From an uncultured Synergistales bacterium (GTDB taxonomy: Bacteria; Synergistota; Synergistia; Synergistales; Aminobacteriaceae), in assembly GCA_905233455.1 (NCBI GenBank), contig CAJOES010000006.1:1-34976 (forward strand): 34,976 nt of DNA, written 5' to 3'. Within the stretch, counting starts at the first letter, position 1. Every line of letters starts with the position of its first letter. The position numbers were made by a program, and so were the translations under genes. A model generated the notes under the pieces. That model saw only the letters and a program-made list of their open reading frames with translations. It did no database searches and was not told the DNA's origin. Below are positions 27,815 through 34,976 of this stretch, piece after piece.

Positions 27815-28456
27815 ATGCGTAAGTTAAGGTTTTTTCTGTCGGCAGTTCTGATTCTGGCTCTGGCTTCAGTGTCATTGGCTCATCCCGGAAGGCTTGACGC
27901 TCAAGGCGGACATACCAACAAGGAGACCGGAGAATATCACTACCACAAAGGCCCGAATGCCCTAGAATCTCTGGAGATCCGGCGCAACACTGTCTACAAG
28001 GCCAAGATTGAGCGCGTAGTTGACGGTGATACTGCAATAGTGTCATTCATCTTCGACGACGGCAGCAAGTACCTGAAGGAACGTGTCAGATTCTTGGGCG
28101 TGGATACTCCGGAGACCGTTCACCCCACAAAGGGAGTGCAGTATTACGGGCCTGAAGCAAGCAATTTCACGAAATCCCAGCTCACCGGCAAAGTAGTATG
28201 GCTTCAGACTGATGTCGGAGCAAAGGACAGATACGACAGAATGCTGGCGTATGTATGGACGGAAGAACCCTCAAAGGCAGACCTTGAGGACGAAGACGCA
28301 ATCAGGGCTAAGATGTTCAACGCGAAATTACTGCTTGACGGCTATGCACAGCTCATGACCATTCAGCCGAACTCACGCTATGCGAATCTCTTTGTGCACT
28401 TTCAGCGCGAGGCAAGAGAGGCCAAAAGAGGACTCTGGGGCAAAGACCCGGAATAA
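27815..28456 (+). CDS. Exported thermonuclease (SNase)-family protein with N-terminal YHYH segment
   Basis: Signal peptide, HPGRLDAQGGHTNKETGEYHYHKG, then RVVDGDTAIV...VRFLGVDTPETVHP...YDRMLAYVW...LLLDGYAQ. Confidence 0.92.
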   Translation: MRKLRFFLSAVLILALASVSLAHPGRLDAQGGHTNKETGEYHYHKGPNALESLEIRRNTVYKAKIERVVDGDTAIVSFIFDDGSKYLKERVRFLGVDTPETVHPTKGVQYYGPEASNFTKSQLTGKVVWLQTDVGAKDRYDRMLAYVWTEEPSKADLEDEDAIRAKMFNAKLLLDGYAQLMTIQPNSRYANLFVHFQREAREAKRGLWGKDPE

Positions 28457-28459
28457 CCT

Positions 28460-29044
28460 TTAACGTGATACATACCTGCTTCCTTCAGCACAATACCTCC
28501 ATAGAACGTCTTTATATTCTTCTGCGTAGTCTATATTGATTCTAGGTGAGGCAATGACTGAAGGGGCAGGTCTCCCGTCATCAAGCACGTATAATTCATT
28601 CCCGCACAGATCCGCCCCGTAAAGCTTCCTCGTTATCCCCATAGCACAGCATAATTTTCCCGGCCCGCTGCAGAGATTCTTCACGCTCTCAGTTCTGCGC
28701 CGCAATTTCATGAGGTCAACACCTTCAAGCGGCTCAAGTGCACGGATCAATACTGCTTCAGGTTTGCCGTAAATGTTCGCGGTAATGTTGAAGCAGCAGT
28801 GAATGCCGTAAAGCATATAGACGTAAGACAGTCCGCCCTCATGGAACATGATTTCAGTTCTTGCCGTCCTGCGGTTATTGCAGGAATGTGCGGCTTTGTC
28901 CTCCGGGCCTTTGTATGCTTCTGTTTCAACGATTATTCCCGACGTTATGCCTTCATGCGATTCATGAACTAATATTTTTCCGACTAATTCATATGCGGCG
29001 GTACAGGCATCACGCAGGTAAAATTCTCTCTCAAGTTTCTTCAT
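28460..29044 (-). CDS. DNA-3-methyladenine glycosylase (AAG/MPG family)
   Basis: LVHESHEGITSGIIVETEAYKGPEDKAAHSCNNRRTARTEIMF...GGLSYVYMLYGIHCCFNIT...LCSGPGKLCCAMGI. Confidence 0.95.
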   Translation of the reverse strand: MKKLEREFYLRDACTAAYELVGKILVHESHEGITSGIIVETEAYKGPEDKAAHSCNNRRTARTEIMFHEGGLSYVYMLYGIHCCFNITANIYGKPEAVLIRALEPLEGVDLMKLRRRTESVKNLCSGPGKLCCAMGITRKLYGADLCGNELYVLDDGRPAPSVIASPRINIDYAEEYKDVLWRYCAEGSRYVSR

Positions 29045-29170
29045 AAAGATGATTCTATCAGTCAGCAAAAATCATGATGGCTTATTGGGCAATTTATACT
29101 TTGTTCATTATAATGTTAAAGTTTTAACCCTGATACAATAAAAAATTCAGGAAGGAGATGCTTATATTTC

Positions 29171-30643
29171 ATGAAAAAATTTTTTGCTTTACTATTAGTT
29201 TCAGCGTGTTTCGTGTCGCTGGTTCTCAGTCCGGCATATTCCGCAGTAAGAAATCAGAACAGCACATATTTTATTGATGACGCTGTGGGGTCTGCACAGA
29301 TCAAGAACGGCAACAAGGCAGCAGCCAGGGAAGATGCAAGGCGGGCGGCATACCGTGATGCAATCGATAAGGCTTTAGGCTCATTAGTTCCCGGCATATC
29401 CGAGCGCACAACTTACAGCACCATAGAGAACAGGGTATATTCTCAGGCTTCAGGACTGGTGAAAAACTTTAAGGTTACCAGTGAAAATATTGAAGGAGAC
29501 ACCCTGACTATAACAGGAACATGCAGTGTCAGCGAGAAGAGTTTTGACGGTATACTCGGCCCTGAAGTCATTTCTATGCTTGGGAATCCCCGCGTTATGA
29601 TCGTGGTAGACCAGCCCGCGGCAGATGATGACAAGAAGAAAAAAGCCCCGGCAATATCTCCGGTTGAGACGGAATTAATGTCGCTGTTTGAGAAGGCCGG
29701 CTATCTCATCGTAGACATGGATCAGGCACGGACGCTTCTTGCGCTGGACAAAAGCAATGCCTACAACGACACAGAGAAGCTCATCGGTGCGGCCAAGACT
29801 CTTAGGGCAGATGTCATCGTAGTAGCAAAAACTACGTCGGGATCCTCAAGCACAACAGTACACGGCGTGAAGATGTACAGGTCAAGCGGAAGTGTTCAGC
29901 TAAAGGCAGTGCAGACACAGACAGCCTACCAGATAGGGACTGCATCGTCTTCGGGATCTACGGGCTGGGGAGGCAGTCCTTCAGGCGGAAAGATCGTCAG
30001 CAACGGCATACGCAAGGCAACTGAAGAGATAATCTACAAGATAGCTTACAGGATGGCTTCTGCAGGTTCTGCGCTTGGCGGAATTACGGTAAATGTGAAG
30101 ATAGCAAATGCCTCGTTCAGGAATGTAGAGACTATCGAGGAACAGTTACGGAACTGGCTCGGATCAGCCGGAGAGATATTCGAGAGGGCATACGACAATA
30201 ATACGCTTGAGATTGATGTAGTATCGCCGAAAACTGCACGCAACGTAGCTTCATTCCTTTCGGACTTTGCGGACATTGAGAGCCTGACAGCACAGACCAT
30301 AAGTGCAAAGATCAAGCCTGCAACACCGAATGCACCTGTTGTGCCTGTGGGAGTCTCAACATTCAGCATTGCAGTCAAGATCGGCAACGTCAACAACAAC
30401 AAAGATGCTGAAGATATAGCGGCTGAACTGCGTAAATTCATCGGGTCGTCAGGAGAAGTCAGCAGCAGTTACGCAGATACTACAGCAAATATTACCGTAA
30501 CATATGCCGAGAACGCTCCCGGCATGAAGACAGCGCAGGAAATATCTTCATTCCTCAAGGATCAGAATATCAATATTGACAGCGTTGACAACAATTCGGT
30601 AAACGGCTGGAGAAAAGGCGGCATCGGCGGCTGGCTCTGGTAA
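29171..30643 (+). CDS. Exported FlgT-N-like protein with two C-terminal repeat domains
   Basis: Signal peptide; KNGNKAAAREDARRAAYRDAIDKALGSLV; C-terminal duplicated units ITVNVKIAN...EEQLRNWLGSAGEIFE... and FSIAVKIGN...AAELRKFIGSSGEVSS... Confidence 0.7.
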   Translation: MKKFFALLLVSACFVSLVLSPAYSAVRNQNSTYFIDDAVGSAQIKNGNKAAAREDARRAAYRDAIDKALGSLVPGISERTTYSTIENRVYSQASGLVKNFKVTSENIEGDTLTITGTCSVSEKSFDGILGPEVISMLGNPRVMIVVDQPAADDDKKKKAPAISPVETELMSLFEKAGYLIVDMDQARTLLALDKSNAYNDTEKLIGAAKTLRADVIVVAKTTSGSSSTTVHGVKMYRSSGSVQLKAVQTQTAYQIGTASSSGSTGWGGSPSGGKIVSNGIRKATEEIIYKIAYRMASAGSALGGITVNVKIANASFRNVETIEEQLRNWLGSAGEIFERAYDNNTLEIDVVSPKTARNVASFLSDFADIESLTAQTISAKIKPATPNAPVVPVGVSTFSIAVKIGNVNNNKDAEDIAAELRKFIGSSGEVSSSYADTTANITVTYAENAPGMKTAQEISSFLKDQNINIDSVDNNSVNGWRKGGIGGWLW

Positions 30644-30667
30644 AAATTTCAGGAGGTGAAAATTTAT

Positions 30668-31195
30668 ATGTCCAGAAAAATTTTAGCGTTAGTTGTATTC
30701 ATGATCATTGCATCGGCTTTCAGTGCTTATGGTGCGTCTAATGTCCTGCCCAAAAAGGGAGATGTAGCACTTCTGGTTGAAGGCGGTGATGAACAGCAGG
30801 TAAAGATTGCGGAAGTTCAGATCATCAATTCACTTACTGCACACGGCTACAGGGTTGTTGATGAAAAGAAGATGAAAGCGATGAAGGCGGCTTCTGTCCG
30901 TGCACAGGCGGCAAGGCTTGCGGCACAGGGAAACTTCAGCGCGATATTCAAGCTCAATGCCAGCTACAGTGTAGGAGCTACGATCGTTGCCCGGGTACAG
31001 GCAGGACAGCCCGTGCAGAATCAGTTCAAGCTGTTCACCGGTGATGCTACGGTGGCTATCACTGCGGCGACTTCCGGCGGCATCACTCTAGGAGGCAGGA
31101 CGGCTATGGCAAGGCAGGTAGGATATTCGGCGTATGAGGCTCAGATGAAGGCGATTCAGGCGGCAGTTGAGGACGGAATGTCCCAGATGTATTAG
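30668..31195 (+). CDS. Exported protein of the same operon, hypothetical
   Basis: Signal peptide RKILALVVFMIIASAFSAYGA; KIAEVQIINSLTAHGYRVVDEKKMKAMKAA; RBS aggaggtg. ATG preferred over the track GTG. Confidence 0.75.
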   Translation: MSRKILALVVFMIIASAFSAYGASNVLPKKGDVALLVEGGDEQQVKIAEVQIINSLTAHGYRVVDEKKMKAMKAASVRAQAARLAAQGNFSAIFKLNASYSVGATIVARVQAGQPVQNQFKLFTGDATVAITAATSGGITLGGRTAMARQVGYSAYEAQMKAIQAAVEDGMSQMY

Positions 31196-31208
31196 AGGAG
31201 GAATATTT

Positions 31209-31823
31209 ATGCAGCGTAAAATTTTTGCGGTTGTTGTGCTTTTTGTGCTGTGCTTGTCCGGCAGTGCATGGGCAAAACCAAGGCTGGCAGTGCGTGCATT
31301 CGAGAACAAGACGGAAGACGAGAAAGTCCCTGCAAGCGGAATCATGGACATGATGGTTACGGAACTGAGCAAGGCCGGGGTGTTTGAACTGGTTGAACGT
31401 GAGGCATTGAATTATGTTGCTGACGAAATCAATTTAGGCATGTCCGGGCTTATGGATCCCAGCACTGCACCGGCAGTAGGCAAAGTAAGGGGCGCGCAGT
31501 ACACCATGACCGGCGCAATATCACTCTTCTACTATGAGAAGAAAAGCAGAGGAATCAGAATACCCCTTATCGGAAGTTCAACGCAGACAAACACGGCTTA
31601 TGTTATGGTGGAAATAAGGATAATCGACAACTCGACAAGCGGTGTAGTCTACGCAATGAACAAGCTCGGTACGGCAAAACGCGGTACAAAGGGGATGACT
31701 CCGCTTGGTGATATTCTCATCGGTGCACGTGATGAGACGGAAGGCGGTGCTTTGTCGTCTGCGGCAAGAAACGCAGTAGTCCAGCATGTGAAGGCGATAA
31801 AAGCAATAGAGTGGAAGGAGTAA
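31209..31823 (+). CDS. CsgG-like exported protein
   Basis: KPRLAVRAFENKTEDEKVPASGIMDMMVTELSKAGVFELVEREALNYVADEINLGMSGLMD...GKVRGAQYTMTGAIS. RBS gaggaggaat. Confidence 0.82.
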   Translation: MQRKIFAVVVLFVLCLSGSAWAKPRLAVRAFENKTEDEKVPASGIMDMMVTELSKAGVFELVEREALNYVADEINLGMSGLMDPSTAPAVGKVRGAQYTMTGAISLFYYEKKSRGIRIPLIGSSTQTNTAYVMVEIRIIDNSTSGVVYAMNKLGTAKRGTKGMTPLGDILIGARDETEGGALSSAARNAVVQHVKAIKAIEWKE

Positions 31824-31826
31824 GCC

Positions 31827-32810
31827 ATGAACAGAAAGATACTTTGCGCAGTAATGCTAATGCTTCTGTTTGCGTTTCAGGCAGAAGCGGCAGACACGGG
31901 ACAGCCTTTGCGCATGGGCATAATACAGTTCCTCAGCCGTACAAAGGATGTCAGTGCAGATCAGGCGGCGGCTATAGGTGATGTTCTAGCGAGAATGCTC
32001 ACCAGCTCAAAGAGACTCACAATCATAGAACGCGACCAGATGGATGCTATTGCGGCCGAGCATCAGATGTCCACGTCAGGAGCATTCACGGATGATACTG
32101 CGCTTGCTGTAGGAAAGATTGCGGGCTGTCAGTATATGCTGTTCGGCGCGGTAACCAGCTATCAGCAGAGCGTGTCAACTACGGATATATGGCTTTGGGG
32201 TAAGACGGACTACTACGCTTCAACGACAATAGATGTCCGTATAGTTGATGTGAATACAACTAAGGTAGTTTTGTCGCTTTCAGAATCCGGCTCAACCCGT
32301 CAGTCAGGCACGAAGTTCAATTTTTACGGCATGAACAACCAGGAAAATATGGACTTTCGCGGGCTTGCTGCAGGAGCTATAGCTGACGCATCATCAAGAC
32401 TAAGCTACAAGGTGCTTTACGCTCTCACCGGTGAATCTGCTCAGGTGCTCAAGACCAGCAAGAAGGACGTAACCATCAATACGGGAGCAGTAAACGGCGC
32501 ACAAATGGGAGGAATGTACCGCGTATACATTGAGGGCGAGCAGATAAGGGGCATGAACGATGAAGTTCTCGGACGCAGGGAGAATAATATTGCTGTCGTG
32601 AAGATAACCGGAGTTCAGCGTGAGTTCAGCACAGCCCAGCTTGCACACAAACAAGCAGGAAGCATAGCCAATATTAAGCGCGGGGATAAGATATTTCCTG
32701 TAAGTGCTTCCGAGCTTAAGAAAATGATAGACAACAAGGAATTTCCCAAGAAAAGACCAAAGCAAATAAAACTAAGTGATGAGCAAAGAAAATTTTTAGG
32801 GGAGGATTAG
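31827..32810 (+). CDS. CsgG-like exported protein with FlgT-C-like C-terminal domain
   Basis: LRMGIIQFLSRTKDVSADQAAAIGDVLARMLTSSKRLTIIERDQMDAIAAEHQMSTSG...GKIAGCQYMLFGAVTSYQQ; then VTINTGAVNGAQMGGMYRVYIEGEQI...VVKITGVQREFSTAQL. Confidence 0.82.
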   Translation: MNRKILCAVMLMLLFAFQAEAADTGQPLRMGIIQFLSRTKDVSADQAAAIGDVLARMLTSSKRLTIIERDQMDAIAAEHQMSTSGAFTDDTALAVGKIAGCQYMLFGAVTSYQQSVSTTDIWLWGKTDYYASTTIDVRIVDVNTTKVVLSLSESGSTRQSGTKFNFYGMNNQENMDFRGLAAGAIADASSRLSYKVLYALTGESAQVLKTSKKDVTINTGAVNGAQMGGMYRVYIEGEQIRGMNDEVLGRRENNIAVVKITGVQREFSTAQLAHKQAGSIANIKRGDKIFPVSASELKKMIDNKEFPKKRPKQIKLSDEQRKFLGED

Positions 32811-32813
32811 TTC

Positions 32814-34976
32814 GTGGAATATCTTATAGCTTTATACACCGGCAAAAAGATTTACACCTACACCCTAAAGAACGGAATAACGGCAACTGTAGGAGATACC
32901 AAGAACGACAATATTTCCGCAGCTGATTCGGGACTGGGGAGCGCGTATGCTGTTCTTGCGTGTGATGCTGGAGGAGTCAGAATACTCACCCGGCAGCCTT
33001 TCAGTATCGGGAATGACTCTGCAACTGACAGGATACTATCTGCCGGAGATGTCGTAACTCTCACCGACAAAATCACGCTTGCAGTTTTCCGGAGCGTATG
33101 CAGTCTTGAGTCTCCCATAGACCTGAACGGAATAGATGAGCTTGCGCTTGGCCGTTCCTACAACGACAACGATATTTGCCTCAAAGCCCCTGAAGTGTCA
33201 TCACGGCATTTGCTGCTGCGCAGGGAGGGCATACGCTGGACGGTTACGGATATAGGGAGCAGAAACGGAACGTTTGTTGACGGGACACTTGTTGATGTGG
33301 ATACCCCACTGATTGCTGAGGATGTGAATATTTTTGCTGGCGGGTACATCTTTCACATACACAGCGACGAGCTTAGATTCACCAATACACCTCATGAGAT
33401 AGAGCTTGTACCGGAGATTGCAGAGGCGGTTGAACGGAAAAAATCACTGCCTAAGCGTTACCCGTTCTTCCAGCGTTCACCGAGAATCAGGACTCGTGCC
33501 GAAAAGGTTGACTGTGAAATATTCCAGCCGCCTAATGTCGGAAACAAACCCCAGCTTTCATGGCTGTCTCTGCTCCTTCCGCCAATCATGATGGTTATTG
33601 TCATGGGAGGTGTAGCCACTGTAACAAAGAATTACAACATGCTGATATATTCCCTGCCTATGTCAATGATCTCCGTTGTAGTAAGCATAATCAACACAAA
33701 GACTAACTTAAAGAAGTGGCAGGAGAAGAACGGGCTAGCAATGGAAAAATATTCCGAGCACCTGAAAGAGCGAGAGAAAACCATAACTGACGCTGAAGGA
33801 GCATATATCGCAGCACTTTCTACGGCAAGCCCTGGCGTTGATGAGTGCATAGCTATAGCAGATAGTGTAAGCCGCAGGTTATGGGAACGCACGCCGCGTG
33901 ATAATGACTTCCTCAGCGTAAGGCTTGGGACTGGCACAATAGCATCAAACGTTGATGTCAAGATACCGCAGGAGCAGATTTCTCTTGAAGAAAACCCGTT
34001 CACGGCACAGACAGCACTGCTCAAAGAAAGCCATACAGTGCTAACCGGCGTTCCTGTATGTCATTCGTTCCTGAGCTATCCTATAACGGGGCTTGCAGGA
34101 AGGCGCGAGGACGTTATGCAGACTGTAAGGCGTATAGTTATGGATATTGCATGTCATCATTCATACGAGGACGTGAAGATAATATGCGTCTATCCTGAAG
34201 AGGAACAAGAACAGTGGGACTGGCTCAGATGGCTTCCGCATGTCTGGAATGCTGCAAGGGCTAAAAGGTATATTGCATGTACCACTAAAGAAGCCAGAAC
34301 TATGCTTCGTGAAGCAGGGGATACATTGAAGCTCAGGCGCAGGGAGGCAAAAGAAAACAGCTCAAGCAGGGAGTTCGTGCCGGAGACTCCGTTCTACTTC
34401 ATGATTCTTGCAGACAGGGATCTGACAGAAGCGAGCGGCGAACAGTTCTTGCCGGAAAGTGATGTGCTGGGGTTTGCGGCATTGTACGCATACGGGGACA
34501 TCGGCGCACTTCCGGGAGAATGCCAGAGCGTGATCATGTGCGGGGAAAAACCGTTCATCCAGAACACCAGACATGACGCAAAGGACAGCAACATATATTA
34601 CATTCCCGACAGCGTAAGGCTCTCACAGGCAGACTCTTTCGCCCGCTCACTTGCACCGGTAAGGCTGCTGCAGTCAGGCGGAGGAAGCAAGATGCCCAAG
34701 AGCGTAACATTCCTTCAGGGGTTCAACGCAAAGACTATTGAGGATCTTGACGTTATAGGCAGATGGGGATCAAGCCACTCTGAAAAGAGCTTGGCCGCAC
34801 CTATAGGCATTAAGGAGAACGGGGACGTTTTCGAGTTTGACGTTTTCGAAAAAGCTATGGGGCCTCACGGTATAGCTGCAGGAACTTCGGGAAGCGGCAA
34901 GAGTGAAATGCTCACAACATGGCTTTTATCTATGGCACTGACATTTTCTCCCGACGACGTTAATTTTGCGTTGATT
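32814..34976 (+). CDS. essC: EssC-like T7SSb FtsK/SpoIIIE-type ATPase with N-terminal FHA (partial, runs off the window)
   Basis: GTG start. FHA: ELALGRSYNDNDICLKAPEVSSRHLLLRREGIRWTVTDIGSRNGTFVDGT. TM pair LLPPIMMVIVMGGVATV / YSLPMSMISVVVSI. RLGTG; Walker A GPHGIAAGTSGSGKSEMLTTWLLSMALTFSPDDVNFALI. Confidence 0.88.
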   Translation, partial: MEYLIALYTGKKIYTYTLKNGITATVGDTKNDNISAADSGLGSAYAVLACDAGGVRILTRQPFSIGNDSATDRILSAGDVVTLTDKITLAVFRSVCSLESPIDLNGIDELALGRSYNDNDICLKAPEVSSRHLLLRREGIRWTVTDIGSRNGTFVDGTLVDVDTPLIAEDVNIFAGGYIFHIHSDELRFTNTPHEIELVPEIAEAVERKKSLPKRYPFFQRSPRIRTRAEKVDCEIFQPPNVGNKPQLSWLSLLLPPIMMVIVMGGVATVTKNYNMLIYSLPMSMISVVVSIINTKTNLKKWQEKNGLAMEKYSEHLKEREKTITDAEGAYIAALSTASPGVDECIAIADSVSRRLWERTPRDNDFLSVRLGTGTIASNVDVKIPQEQISLEENPFTAQTALLKESHTVLTGVPVCHSFLSYPITGLAGRREDVMQTVRRIVMDIACHHSYEDVKIICVYPEEEQEQWDWLRWLPHVWNAARAKRYIACTTKEARTMLREAGDTLKLRRREAKENSSSREFVPETPFYFMILADRDLTEASGEQFLPESDVLGFAALYAYGDIGALPGECQSVIMCGEKPFIQNTRHDAKDSNIYYIPDSVRLSQADSFARSLAPVRLLQSGGGSKMPKSVTFLQGFNAKTIEDLDVIGRWGSSHSEKSLAAPIGIKENGDVFEFDVFEKAMGPHGIAAGTSGSGKSEMLTTWLLSMALTFSPDDVNFALI

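Overview
Gene-dense bacterial window of about 35 kb. The host is probably a diderm gut-type bacterium; Synergistota-like is my impression only and is not proven.

Left 6 kb, minus strand: decaying mobile-element DNA. It holds a frameshifted, N-truncated TnpB remnant, a TubC_N-like small protein, a tandem array of five divergent paralogous HTH-like proteins, and a TOPRIM/D5-SF3 primase-helicase.

Middle: a PepSY protein, a LytTR response regulator beside a broken sensor kinase, an IS605-type right-end remnant fused to a secreted-protein gene, glgP-glgA-glgC, an orphan prepilin, a secreted HAD phosphatase, hflK-hflC, a periplasmic binding protein with apparently permuted lobes, a 36-aa hydrophobic ORF with a sequestered SD, tRNA-Pro(CGG), a DAACS symporter, and sbcD-sbcC.

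Then a GT87 / HAD / UbiA operon whose UbiA reading frame is headed by six copies of a 7-bp repeat. No in-frame start codon exists at the current copy number, so it looks like a phase-variable switch in the OFF state.

Right end: a tight operon of FlgT/CsgG-like exported proteins running directly into an FHA-containing EssC-type (T7SSb) ATPase cut by the window edge. This is a candidate diderm type VII-like secretion system.

Best novelty candidates: (1) the EssC + CsgG/FlgT operon, (2) the five-paralog HTH array behind a primase, (3) the heptanucleotide switch on the UbiA glycolipid operon, (4) the small toxin-like ORF. No homology search was run; family names come from motifs read by eye.
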